Shown: positions 36,827-47,442 of the stretch, piece by piece
How positions within the stretch are numbered: position 1 is the stretch's first letter
Layout of the letters: each line of letters starts with the position of its first letter
Assembly (NCBI RefSeq): GCF_007565055.1
Contig: NC_044564.1
Span: forward strand, 81,054,563 to 81,118,562
Origin: Rhinopithecus roxellana
Lineage: Eukaryota; Chordata; Mammalia; Primates; Cercopithecidae
Direction of reading: 5' to 3'
Length of the DNA stretch: 64,000 nt
Notes under the pieces: generated by a model
Database searches by the model: none
Seen by the model: only the letters and a program-made list of their open reading frames with translations
Told to the model about the DNA's origin: nothing
Position numbers and translations under genes: made by a program

Positions 36827-37699
36827 AGCCCTGCGCCCGCGGCCCCCGGCCACTGGCTAGCGAAAAGTCGGGAGACGTGAGGAGGGGTAGGGGTTCCAGG
36901 GATGTTGACGACAGGAAGAGTCAATCAATCCTCACTAGTTAGCGGATTGCCGGCAGGCAGTTCCTCGCTGCACGCGCTTAAGTCATTTGAGCCACCTCTC
37001 CGTTCTCTGCCCTGTCTGGCATTTCGACTCCGTAGCTCTTTTCTAGAGGCCACGTAAATCCCCTCGGCACCCGGCGAGAGGTCACTAGACTAAAGATTAG
37101 CCCTGTTCCCATCGCCACCCTCCAGGGGCCACCTCCACGCCTTCTGTACTGGAGAATTGAAGTGGCTGCAGCAGTTCGCTGGGGAGCTGAGGGGCTCCCC
37201 GAGGTCCTTCGAATAGAGGAGCCTACACATCGCTTCGTGAATATAATCCCCTCGCATCCCGTCTTTCCTTGCCCACTCCCTCCATAACATTTCCCCCAAG
37301 GAGCTCCCGAAACTCGCTTAGATGTTTTTAAAATGAATTTCTTAGGGAATTATAATGCCTAGCTTTTGGAACTGGGTTAATTTAGGGTCTACGCTTATAT
37401 TGTAAACTGGACGGTAGCAGGTGAACGGCTCAGCTGGAGAAAGGGGAGGGATTAGGAGTCTGGAGACCCAACCCCTTTAGCAGCCATTTCCAAGGTTTTG
37501 CACCAAGAATAGCTGTCAGGGTCTCTGCCTAGCTCCTGTCCCAACTTCTTTTTCTTCCCTCTACGGCCGGGAGGGATCACTGGGTGCTACACCGCTGGGG
37601 CGTCCCAGGCAGGAGAGTCTTCGCTCTCAGAAGCGCCCCGGGGTCATCCACAACTCCCACGAAAGGAGCTTCCCAAGAGGAGTTTGTTTTACCCGGAAT

Positions 37700-38202
37700 G
37701 GGCTGCAGGAATTAATAGATTACAGAAAGTAAACTTTTGCCCATTGTTTGTTGTGCTTTTTTTAACCAAAGCTTGCATTTGTGCTTCGCCTAGTCTATTC
37801 CAGCAGAGCGCTGCTCTGCCTTTTCAAGTGCGGGACAGAGAATTGCTGAGGATTTCTCCCCTTTGGGGCTTCGCGAATATCTATGGCTTGCTACCTGCTA
37901 GCGGAAAACGCAAAGTTGCCCAGCTAGGAGATGGCGCCAGGTTCCTTTGCTCTGGCGCTGGGTGCACCGCTCCGCCACCCACCGCCACCGTCTCCATCGA
38001 GAATCTCCTCAAAATCAAGGGAGTTCTTGACTGTGCCTCTTCAAGTTGGAAGGCGGTTGACTTTGCCGGGAACCTAGTACGTGAGCGCCAAACGTGGAGT
38101 CGCAGAGCGCAGAAGTGAAGATTTAATACAAAAGATAAAACTTGTAGGATGACCTCTAGCAGCGCTACTCGCAGCTCTGAAATCGATCCAGAGCATTCCA
38201 AG
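37700..38202 (+). other. Candidate non-coding first exon end (plus strand)
   Basis: The plus strand carries TTCCAAG|GTGAGCG with the donor GT at 38203-38204, a strong 5' splice site on the right shoulder of the CpG island. A 144-codon open frame (37684-38118) precedes it, but it starts at TTG, contains no methionine codon, and ends before the donor, so it is not evidence of coding. The left end is arbitrary. Confidence 0.3.
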
Positions 38203-38744
38203 GTGAGCGTTGCGGCTCCCAGGAACTACGGACGGGTAACTTCAGGCGCAAGTCTGAATTTCAGGGATGAACCTGCTTTGGATTCTGAGCCAGCGAAGGC
38301 ACTGAGAGGAGCTGTGGGTTTAGGGTAATGGATCCATGGAGGCTGCCACTTGGAGCTAGCAGACAGTTGGCGATACCCTCCCACTAACTTGCTGCGCTGC
38401 TCAAGGCTGCTCACAGACCCACGCGTAAGGATTTAGAGTGTGTATGTCCAACGCCCAGACTTAACTTCTGGTGCAGTTAAGGAAGAGCTTGAAGCTAAAC
38501 CGCGCAGCTTGCATGAAGAAGTGAATAATGAAATCGGTGGTGAGATGCTAAGGAATAAAAAGAGGCATTTTGTTGCGTGTGTATTAGTTTGCCAGGATTG
38601 AGTTTTTAGGTTTGATGTCCTAAAATGTATCTTCGACACAGACTCTTTTGCAGCCTTTCAAGAGGAGGATGTTCGGCAGTGTTTTGGAACCTGGTATGAA
38701 TCTATACATTGTCTGCTTGCCACAATGTTTGATGCTTCTTCGAG

Positions 38745-38810
38745 TTCTAATTCTTATTCCTAATTAATAAATTACTGTTCCTGATAATGAAATGGGAATA
38801 AGAATTAGAA
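38745..38810. repeat. Perfect 16-bp inverted repeat with 34-base spacer
   Basis: TTCTAATTCTTATTCC at 38745-38760 is exactly complementary to GGAATAAGAATTAGAA at 38795-38810. The spacer is AT-rich. No family of small inverted-repeat transposon was recognised around it. Confidence 0.95.
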
Positions 38811-39734
38811 TAAACTATTTCCAACAAAAGGCCATCTTTAACTTATGATGTCTGATTATATAAGCCTACCAATTCCCAATAAAATATTCTGGCAGACTAT
38901 TAGGCATAATTGCAGAGCTGTAATCAAGAGACTCACTTGATTCAAGAAAATTCAGAATTTAGAGCGACTCCTCTCCAAAAAGGTTCTGACTTGAAATTCC
39001 TTTCTTGTTTGCTGTTGGTGTGCAGGCCACTGTCTGCAACTGAAGTTTCTGTTTAAAGTAAACGTAGGTTATTTACACTACACATTCATTAACTTTAATA
39101 CCTGAAGGGTGCATTACAGTGGTAGGAAATGTTGTAGAAAGTCTTGTACCAGCCATTGCGAAATCTTTTTCACTTGCTTTGAGTTTTTGATGTATGCGAT
39201 GTGTATGCAGTAGTGGTAATCCATAGCATAATATTCTTGACATTTAAGCACCTTCAAAAATAATTTTAAAAACCTGTAGATTTATGGATCCTGTTCAAAA
39301 AATGAAAGAGGATAAGGATCACCCTTTTCTGCCTCGCCTTTTACACTTTGCTTTTATGGGGGGAAATGTTTAACAAACAAGGAGAGCAAACCTCAGGATC
39401 AGAAGATATACCCCATTCCCACTACCCTTAGATCTATCTATGGAACTGAAAAGAAACTATTGAGACTCAAAGGGACTGTCAGATCCAAGAGTCTTATTTC
39501 ACCACCAAATTAAAATAACTACAGCATTGTTCCAGTGTTGTCTATGTCTTTATGTTCTCTGATAATTGAATTTGAAATATATGATATCTCTTCCGATGGA
39601 AACATCTTGATCCTTTTCCCTCCTTAAGATAATTTCTCTACAAACTGCCATTTTCAGAACACTTTTTACTTCTCTAGAGCATAGCATTCAGTCTATTGGC
39701 GTATTGTCTTTTCATAGATAAAAGCTATTTTTTC
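38811..39734. other. Unannotated sequence
   Basis: AT-rich return to background after the CpG island. No repeat recognised. Confidence 0.4.
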
Positions 39735-39840
39735 TTTACTGGTATGCCTTTGCTACTGTACTGTGAGCTCTGAGAGCAGAGATCTTGTCATATACATTGT
39801 TGTTGCCCAGAATTTATACAGAATCTAATACAGAATAAAA
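39735..39840 (+). repeat. L2 LINE 3'-end fragment
   Basis: 'actgtgagctctgagagcagagatcttgtcatatacattg' followed by 'gaatctaatacagaataaaatag' resembles the L2 'ctgtaagctccatgagggcagggacc...' terminus, forward. Confidence 0.6.
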
Positions 39841-39899
39841 TAGATGCATATGATGATGATGATCATGATGAAAGCTACCATGTATTTAGTAATGACTAT

Positions 39900-40105
39900 G
39901 TAATGTGATCTATGTACATTATATCAGTTGATCCTGTTCACAGCCTGTTTACCTACATTTTATGTCCTCAAATTACAGAGAGATTGAGGCTTATGCAAAT
40001 TTACCTAAGGTTACAGATCTATTTTGTCACAATTGAGTTAATTATGGAACCTACACAGTATCCTTCTGACTCTGAAGCCTACACTATTCATCATTTTGCT
40101 CTATT
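39900..40105 (-). repeat. MIR SINE
   Basis: 'acattatatcagttgatcctgttcacag', 'ttatgtcctcaaattacagagagattgaggc', 'cctaaggttacag', 'gtatccttctgactctgaagcc' follow the MIR reverse consensus. Confidence 0.75.
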
Positions 40106-40454
40106 CAAATAGCCAGATCCCCACATTTTCAATTATTCAAGGCTAAAAGGAATTTATATGTTTTTAATGCTAAAAAGAGGCAGATTTGAAAATGAGTTCC
40201 TTACCTCTCATGCAATCGAGTCAATATCTATTTGAGTGTCAAAACACAGGAACAGTTTACTTCTCTTATTGCGTTAAAATAGGAGAGTGTCTTCTTGGCA
40301 TTATTTTCATGGGAATGACAAATGCTGAGTTAGAGTTTCCTTTCAGAGAGGGGAGTCAGGCCATTGGGAATTTTATGGATATAGAAAACTTTTTATTGTT
40401 TACTTCCATGTTGATACTCTTATGTAAAACAGGGAGGATGCTATTATAAAATCT

Positions 40455-40610
40455 CAACTGTGTAAGATGAATAAATTCTAGAGATCTATTGTACAATAAT
40501 GTGCCTATAGTTAACCATACTGTATTATACACTTAAAAATATAGTAAGAGGACAGATCTCATGTTGGCTAATTGCCACAATTTTAAAAATAATAAAAATA
40601 AAAGCCTCTA
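40455..40610 (+). repeat. L1 3'-end fragment
   Basis: 'taaattctagagatctattgtacaataatgtgcctatagttaaccatactgtattatacac' matches the L1M 3' UTR in forward orientation, ending in an A/T-rich tail at 40585-40605. Confidence 0.85.
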
Positions 40611-41184
40611 AACACGGACAACACTGACTATAGAATGACATAGGAACATGCCATAGAAATGTGTTATAGTTGTCAATTTCAACAGCTCATATTATAAAAC
40701 ATCTTTTAAACCTTGGATCATTACTGTACAAATACAGAATATCCGTATCATGGAAGATTAAGCTGCTCTGTAAAAGAATGAGGGAATTCTCCTCAATTGG
40801 TATAAAAAGGTCTCCATGATATTTTTAGGTGAAAATTGCAAGGTGAAGCAAGGTGTTTTCTCCAAAAATTAATAAAATTGGTTGGGGTCATGGTGTAAGT
40901 GGGCAGATGGTATCAAAGATAGAGGTTAGACTTTTTATGTTCTTTTGATTTTGGCACCATGTGTAAGTTTTACCTTATAAAATAAAAGAGTGCTTTTGAG
41001 GGGTTGCATGGAAAGAAAAGTATAACAGATGTATCTCCTCCTTTTACTTTAAAAAAAGTTTTGCTGTTGTTGTAGTTGTTTTTAAAAAGGGTAGGTGAAA
41101 GTTGTGAAATAACCTGGCCTGCAATATATTTGCTCATTTACTCCTTCTACCAGGGAGAGACCTTGAGGGAAAGAAGCAAAAATG
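40611..41184. other. Unannotated sequence
   Basis: Nothing recognised. Confidence 0.4.
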
Positions 41185-41620
41185 GGTTTCTTAGTTCGGG
41201 CTACTATAACAAAACACCATCGCCTGGGTAGCTTATATAGTAGGAATGTATTTCTCACAGTTCTGGAGTTCTGTGAGAAACATTTTTCACAGTTCTTGGA
41301 AGGCCAAGATTAAGATGCTCGCCAATTTGGTTCTTGGTGATGGCTCTTTTCCTAGCTTGCAAACAGCTGCCTTCTAACTATGTCCTCACATGGCCTTTTC
41401 TCAGTGTGTGTTGGGGGGAAGAGAGAAAAAGAAACAGACATTTTATCCACAGTTTATATAGCAACTAATCCAATCATGAAGGCCCCACTCACATGACCTG
41501 TCTAACGCTAATTACCTCCCAAAGGCCTCATCCCTACACAGCACCACATTAGATGGTTAGAGCTTCAACATAGGAATTTGGGGTGGAAAGAAGGTACAAT
41601 GTTTAGTCCATAACAAGTGA
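41185..41620 (-). repeat. MaLR (MLT1-like) solo LTR
   Basis: Reverse-strand MLT1 layout: 'gggctactataacaaaacaccatcgcctgggtagctt' at left, 'tttctcacagttctggag', 'gtcctcacatggccttttc', 'taattacctcccaaaggcc', then 'agagcttcaacataggaatttggggtgg' at right. It is a lone LTR with no internal retroviral-like sequence beside it. Confidence 0.8.
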
Positions 41621-42119
41621 GCAGGTCTAATGTCCTTGCAATTCTACCTCCCCTGGGTAAATAGACTAATGATATTTGCTAGAAGGAAGAGTGCTGTCTT
41701 TGTGCCCTTAGTAGGATATCTGACTAAGGATTACCTATAATAGATAGAACCAGAATTTATAAGGGATGGCTTCCTGGAAAATGGCATATAGTGTGTCCAG
41801 TGCTGGGGTATAAAATGGAGATGTTTTGTAATTGAAGCACTACCCACTGTATGAGGAACCATGAACACCTCACTCGGAGGCTTTGTCTTTTCTGGGCTAC
41901 AGAAATGTGACTTTCACAGGAAAGAAAGACCTGGAGAGCCATTATTTTGAACCTTTTGATAAGCCTTTTGTTTGTACCATTGAAGTATTTAGTTTAGACT
42001 AATACTGCTTAGGATCTCTAATTCATGTTAGTCCGATTTGAGAAATTCACTCTTAAGAAATAGCTTGGAAATGGCTTAATTCAGATAGTAAGCAACTTAA
42101 ATGATACCTTTTATGTACC
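41621..42119. other. Unannotated sequence
   Basis: Nothing recognised. Confidence 0.4.
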
Positions 42120-42345
42120 AGAAACATTCTAGGAGAACTAGATTTATTTATTCATTTAATCCTAATAGCAAACCTAATAATTATTATCTTCATTGTATAG
42201 ATGAAGAAACAGTCACAGAAAAGTCAAGTAGCCTTGCCGAGGTCACATAGCTGCTTAAGTGGTACAGTCAGGGTTTAAACCATGGCTGTCTAACGTTAGA
42301 TCACAGCTTTTTACCCTACACCAGAAGGTACTATATTAGCTATAA
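42120..42345 (-). repeat. MIR SINE
   Basis: 'ttatttattcatttaatcctaatagcaaacc', 'cattgtatagatgaagaaacag', 'gccttgccgaggtcacatagctgcttaagtgg' and 'gtttaaaccatggctgtctaac' match the reverse MIR core closely. Confidence 0.85.
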
Positions 42346-42464
42346 GGTCTGTTAGAACAGGGACTTGGCTTTACTGTTGATTACAGGCTCACCAGGTCAA
42401 AAATGGTACATGGATCCTGACTGGATAAAAACCATGGACAGTGGTGAGACAACTGAGTATACCT

Positions 42465-42945
42465 GTTTGCCACACACTGTGCTAATTGCATTATATATGT
42501 TACCTTGTTGAATTTTTTTTTTTTTTTTTTTTTTTTGAGAGATAGTCTCGCTGTGTCACCCAGGCTGGAGTGTAGTGTAGTGGTGTGATCTTGACTCACT
42601 GCAACCTTTACCTCCCGGGTTCAAGTGATTCTCCTGTTTCAGCCTCCCAAGTAGCTGGGATTACAGGCACCCAACACCACGCCCAGCTAATTTCTTTATT
42701 TTTGGTAGGGACTCCTGACCTCATGTGATCCACATCACTCGGCCTCCCAAAGTGCTAGGATTACAGACACGAGCCACCATGCCCAGCCTTATATTGAATT
42801 TTCAAAACAACTCCATGGTTTAGGCAATACTATTATTACTCTGCTAATGATCAACATGAAGTTAATTGTTTCCTCTAAGTGTCGCAGTGGTTCAGTACAG
42901 AAATAGAATCTCAACTCAGCACCATTATGCCACACTGCTTTTAAC
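42465..42945 (-). repeat. MIR SINE split by an Alu
   Basis: The MIR 3' block 'cacactgtgctaattgcattatatatgtta' lies left of the Alu, and the rest ('aaaacaactccatggtttaggcaatactattattac', then 'cagtacagaaatagaatctcaactcagc') lies right of it. Together they make one reverse MIR. Confidence 0.8.
42517..42790 (-). repeat. Alu SINE inserted in MIR
   Basis: Inverted Alu with a T-tail at about 42512-42535, ending 'cgagccaccatgcccagcc'. The 'ttgaatttt' at 42508 recurs at 42794 as a probable target-site duplication. The body has an internal deletion: 'atttttggtagggactcctgacc' skips the usual 'gatggggtttcaccatgttgg..' segment of about 45 bases. Confidence 0.93.
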
Positions 42946-43614
42946 CTGAACTAACGTTTTATACAATAATATTGTGTTGAATTAAGTTGCTTGCTTACAA
43001 TTCTGTTGTTATTCCAGTGTTCAAAACATATGCTACAATGAAATAAACAGATCAAACATAGAGTTTGAATAAACATCTTTCAAAGCAGTTGGAGTGTTTT
43101 GCTGGAGAAACTACTTGTCAGTGATTTACCACTTGTCATCCTCGTAATATAAGTGGGTGTCCTGGTGACTATTTCTGATATTTTTTTTGACAGGGAGGAA
43201 ATCAGACAAGGTAATGTGGTCAGGAAAAGAATCATAAATGTTCCTTTCTTTTTACAACAATTTTGGCCCATTTGATATCTTACAAAGAAGAATGCTTGTT
43301 TTCTTCAACTGTGTCTGTTTGTCAGTCAGTGGATTCATAAGCCATCCTATAAAATTTCAAAGTGCTATTCTCTATTGCACATTATAAAAATGAAACAACT
43401 AATAGAAAGCTTTCAGTTCTACCTTGGTTCAAATTTCCCTTTTCCTTAAATCTTACATATAAGGCAGTGCTTGCAATGGCAGTTGAAAGATGATACTGGA
43501 GCTGTCACCTAGGGGCCAGCTACTGATGAACTCACATACTAGGACAAGGAGTTTAAAATTCACCTTGATAATGGGCAGTTTATAAGCAATTTATCTCCAG
43601 ATTCATGCATCTCT
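42946..43614. other. Unannotated sequence
   Basis: No family recognised. Confidence 0.4.
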
Positions 43615-43705
43615 GTGTTATGGTTAATCTGCAGTCTTTGGAGTTAGACCTTCTGGATTTGAATTCTGGCTCTGAGATTTGCTAGGTCTAGGACAAGGGT
43701 GCCGT
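43615..43705 (+). repeat. MIR SINE fragment
   Basis: 'gcagtctttggagttagaccttctggatttgaattctggctctg' is the well-conserved MIR 5' core, forward. Confidence 0.75.
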
Positions 43706-44014
43706 AGATGCACATAGGAGGGCCGTCTGAATCATTTTAGGGGACATGGGAACAGGGAAAGATCAGACAGGGTAGTTCAGGGAGTGCTACCCAGAGGAAA
43801 ATATTCTAAGCAGAATTGCAAAGAAAGACTTGGCAGAAGCCTTAATATGCAAACAAAGAGGTTGAGAGCTGTGCAAAGTTTTCAAAAATGAGATAGGGGC
43901 AGGGGGTGGGAGGAAGAGACAGGAAGAGAATCTGTTATCATTGTGGACTGCAGACAGATGTTTAAGCTAAAGTTTAAGAAGTTGCTAACTCCCACTACCT
44001 AAGAATGTAACTAT

Positions 44015-44340
44015 ATTAAAAGATAGAGTCTTTAAAGAGGTGATTAAGTAAAAAGAAAGCTATTAGGGTGAATCCAAATCCAATGTGCCTGATTTCCTTA
44101 TAAAAAGAAGAGATTAGGACACACAGAGAGACACCAGGGTTGCCTGTGCCCAAAGGGTGGACCATGTGAAGAGGCAGCAAGAGGACAGCCAAGTCAAGTA
44201 GAGCGAACTTGTGAGAAAACAACCTTGCTGACACTTTGAAATTAGACTTTTTGTCTCCTGAACTGTGTGAGAAAATAAATTTATGTTGCTTAATAAACCC
44301 ACTCTGCGGTTCTTTGTTATGACAGCTCTAGCAAAACTAA
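44015..44340 (+). repeat. MaLR (MLT1-like) solo LTR
   Basis: Forward MLT1 features: 'gagtctttaaagaggtgattaagt', 'ttagggtgaatccaaatccaat', 'ttccttataaaaagaagagattaggacacac', 'accatgtgaagagg', 'ctgaactgtgtgagaaaataaatttatgttgcttaa' (carrying the LTR polyadenylation region) and 'ttctttgttatgacagctctagcaaa'. Overlapping minus-strand frames at 44016-44302 are shadows. Confidence 0.88.
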
Positions 44341-44933
44341 GAAGGGAAAAGCAACTAATAGATGGGATTGGAGAAGTCAGCTTGAAGCCTGGACATTAAT
44401 AAGCTCATTCTCATAAGATCATGTCAGAGGAAGAAGAATGAAGAAGGAAAAGCAAGGTCAGTTAGCAATTAAAGATATTCCCTGAACTAAGACAGTGAGC
44501 ATAAGTATGGAAAGAGATAGACAAATTCCAGACAGATAAGACAGAAATTACATAATTTAGAGACGGATTTCATGCGAGTAGCAGTGGTGTGGGAGAAGTA
44601 TAGAACTAAATGATAGTATCCATTTACAAACAAGAAAAGAGGTGAAGGAGGGAAAATTTTTTGTAGTATGTTTTTGCTGGTGGATAGGTGATTTAATCAG
44701 AGTTGGGGTGACAAATACAAATGAACACATAAAATGCTCAAAACAAACATTAAATACCAATGTAGGAAAACAATATAACATATGTCTTAAAGCTGTATGC
44801 AATTAGGTACAAATGCTTGTTTAACAAACTAGGCTTATAAACGTGGAGAAATGGAATTCCCTAAACTGGAAGATGAAAAAAGAATTCCTGAAGGTTGGAG
44901 CTGGTTTTTAAACAATGTAATACTTGAGAATGT
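44341..44933. other. Unannotated sequence
   Basis: No family recognised. A minus-strand 81-codon frame at 44557-44802 lacks recognisable features. Confidence 0.4.
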
Positions 44934-45086
44934 GAGGTTGAATGGAGAGGGAGAGAGAAAATGAGTAAGATGAACCAAGATTTGTTAGGTTGAATGTAGA
45001 GAGAGAGAAAATGAGTAAAATGAAACAAGATTTGTGAGGTTGAATGTGGAGAGAAAGAAAATGAGTAAAATGAACCAAGATATTGT
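44934..45086. repeat. Minisatellite, three copies of a ~50-bp unit
   Basis: Units begin at 44934, 44986 and 45036 (lengths about 52, 50 and 51) and share 'aggttgaatg', a GA-rich middle, 'gaaaatgagtaa' and 'caagat'. They differ at a handful of positions and by a 2-base length change. This periodicity creates the repeated Phe/Ser/Leu-rich pattern in a minus-strand 119-codon frame, which is therefore not a gene. Confidence 0.93.
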
Positions 45087-45683
45087 GGGAGTATGTAAAG
45101 GATATTTGTACACAGGAAGCAAAACAGCTTGGGCAAACAGATTAGTGGAAAAACATAGTTGGAAGTGGTTTCAAAACTAAATTTGAAAGAGACTGTAGAG
45201 TCTTGAATTCTGACATGCATGTGGGGTTTTAATTATCTTGATTATATTGGGGGTAGGATACAGTTGTCAGTAAATTTGTGACTTATGGAATATAGTACTT
45301 TATTCTCTTGTAGGAAAGAAGTCTAGAGATGAGCAGCTTAGGGGTTATATTGTGTCATTCAAAGATTGTCCTATGCGTTGTTCTGCTACATGTGGCTTCC
45401 ATTCCCAAGGTCATTTTATGATCCAAGAATTCAGCAAAAACAAAGTTGAAAGAGAGTAAAAAGGCAACCTCAAGAATGTCCCACACAATACTTCTGCCAA
45501 CATATCTTCACCCAGATTTTAATCATTTGGCCACCAGAACTGTAAGGCAGGCTGAGGAACTGTTCTCTTTTAGCCCTATGGCAATATTCCCAGCTGATAA
45601 GTGGAAACCTCTTATTGACAGCTAAAGAGACAGTGAATGTTCAAGATAAAGGCTTGAATACTGTGCTACTGGTTATTTTTTGG
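45087..45683. other. Unannotated sequence
   Basis: Nothing recognised. Confidence 0.4.
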
Positions 45684-45874
45684 CTCAAATTCATTTTCTT
45701 GGAAGAATTATTTGTGTCTTATTATTATTGTGTAGTTTCTCTGGATACCAAATGTTTTTACTTTTTGTGTCTTTTTATTTCAAATTGTAAACCATTTTCT
45801 TCTCACTAAAACTTGATATTACCTAAATAGTACCAAATGTTAACATATAGGATATTTTGGTTTTGCATGCTTTT
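45684..45874 (+). repeat. Left arm of large inverted repeat
   Basis: Aligned by eye with the reverse complement of 47443-47651. About 165 core bases carry roughly ten substitutions and one single-base gap, about 93% identity. Shared landmarks are 'ttttcttggaagaattattt', 'agtttctctggatacc' and 'acctaaatagtacc'. The 64-codon plus-strand frame here is not conserved as coding in the other arm. Confidence 0.93.
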
Positions 45875-46967
45875 GGTTTTACACACACATAAATATAAAA
45901 AATATATTTAAAAATGTTTTCATACATACAATATAATTATATGAACAATGTAACCTGAAGTCTAAACTAATGAAATCTTTATGTGACAGTACCATGTAGT
46001 CAATATTAGTACAAAGTAGCAGGAAAGTAAACTTTTGTCACCTTGAGAATTTATAGCTTCCAAAATATTTTAACCAATAAAAAATTTTGTAATTTCCTTT
46101 CACATATTCCTGCACTCACAGACTTATATCTTTTAATAAAATATCATTCTGAAGAAATTGTTGCTAAAATTGTATTCTAAAGCCAGCAACATAACATAAA
46201 ACATCAATGAAAAATTTCGTTGTTACATTGAATGTGGTATAACATGCTTCAATCCTCTTCCAGTTGGCTTGGGTTTTTGAAGCTTTACAAACATCAAGAA
46301 GACAAAGTATAGCTTATTTTTCAAGAACTATACTTACGGTTAGATGAGTGTGTCTTTCTGAAAGAGTGCCAACTCACAAATGTTCTCAGTGGGGAGATAA
46401 AGCAATATCCTAGATAGATTCAGTTGCTGACTGTGTCGAGTCAAGAAAGCAATGACCCACTTGTTCAAAACAGGAACTTTTTGAAAGAAAAAAAAGAGTA
46501 CATGGTACAATTTTAGTTAATGCATTTTATTTATGTTTCTGGGATACAAGGTTTCTTGTGTGTTGTTATTATTTATTAATTTATTTAAATGGTACTAAAT
46601 AATTTCTGTTGTATAAGCACTAGAAACAAAGAGGGTAGTACTTGCTTGAATCTCCTGCCCAAGTTGAGCAACAATATCATACAGACAATTTCTTGTCCCT
46701 TGTTTCTCAATAGAGTTCAATTGTTGAATTGCAATGTAATCCACAAAGTCTTAAATAGTAGGTGACCTTATTAGCAATGAAAGTATGATTTGCTCTTTCT
46801 TTTCTTCATTAAAATAATAATAGTAAGACAACTTGGCCCTTCTAACAGTGCTTATGTTATTTCCACCAAGAACTGGTTGTGGAGTATAAGAGAGAACGTT
46901 ACTGGTTGACTATGTGAAATATAGAATTATATTATTATCCAGAAATGAATTAACTGTAATTATTTTT
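45875..46967. other. Spacer of the inverted repeat, unannotated part
   Basis: AT-rich sequence with no repeat recognised before the Alu at 46968. Confidence 0.4.
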
Positions 46968-47290
46968 AATTTATTTTTATTTTTTATTTTTTGAGATGGA
47001 GTTTTGCTCTTGTCACCCAGGCTGGATTGCAGCGGTGCCATCTCGGTTCACTACAACCTTCCCCTCCTAGGTTCAAGCGATTCTCCTGCCTCAGCCTCCC
47101 GAGTAGCTGGGATTATAGGTGCCCATCACCATGCCAGCTAATTTTTGTATTTTTAGTAGAGATGAGGTTTCACCAGGTTGGTCAGGCTGGTCTCGAACTC
47201 CTGGCCTCGGGTGATCTGCCCGCCTTGGCCTCCCAAAGTGCTGGGATTACAGGCATGAGCCACCATGCCCAGCCAACTGTAATTATTTTT
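46952..47290 (-). repeat. Alu SINE with 16-bp target-site duplication
   Basis: The Alu body at 46968-47274 is flanked by AACTGTAATTATTTTT at 46952-46967 and 47275-47290. It is a full-length dimer. The 100-codon plus-strand frame at 46991-47293 is Alu-derived. Confidence 0.97.
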
Positions 47291-47412
47291 TAGAGTTCTT
47301 AAATTATATATATTTAAGGTATACAATACAATGTTTTGACATACAAATACATAGTGAAACGATTACTGCTCCCAAATAAAATACTATATTCATCTCCTTT
47401 TACATAGTTACC
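47291..47412 (-). repeat. L1 3'-tip fragment
   Basis: 'tttaaggtatacaatacaatgttttgacatac', 'catagtgaaacgattactgc' and 'ctccttttacatagttacc' match the reverse complement of the L1 3' end. Confidence 0.8.
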
Positions 47413-47442
47413 ATATATATGTAACCAAATATATTCACTATG

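Larger units (their letters stand above)
35280..36860. promoter_or_regulatory. CpG island, probable (bidirectional) promoter
   Basis: CpG dinucleotides are dense in two cores, about 35281-35740 and 36580-36860, with a weaker bridge between and a tail towards 38100. This contrasts strongly with the CpG-depleted flanks. GGGCGG-type GC boxes cluster at 36663-36680 and 36729-36760. No TATA box in a convincing position is apparent, which is usual for CpG-island promoters. Outward-facing consensus 5' splice sites on both strands support transcription in at least one and perhaps both directions. All long open frames in the island begin at GTG or TTG and contain no suitable ATG, so first exons are most likely untranslated. 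The gene identity is not recognised. Confidence 0.85.

Noticed and set aside
36130..36853. Several overlapping 64-112 codon frames on both strands
   Set aside because: All begin at GTG or TTG. Mutually overlapping frames in a CpG island are a composition effect.
37684..38118. 144-codon open frame on the right shoulder of the CpG island
   Set aside because: It starts at TTG and contains no methionine codon, matches no known domain, and ends before the nearby splice donor. GC-rich DNA has few stops, so open length is weak evidence.
44934..45086. Possible CRISPR-like array
   Set aside because: The units are directly tandem without unique spacers, the host is a primate, and no cas genes exist. 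It is a minisatellite.
44861..45220. 119-codon minus-strand Phe/Ser/Leu-rich frame suggesting a small membrane protein
   Set aside because: Its periodic pattern comes from the three-copy minisatellite, and it has no splice or promoter context.
46991..47293. 100-codon frame with 'SRLECSG...AHCNL'-type Alu peptide features
   Set aside because: It is the translation of an inverted Alu. The same applies to frames at 319-666, 981-1202, 4787-5119, 28016-28351, 48369-48593, 52866-53163 and 55838-56142.
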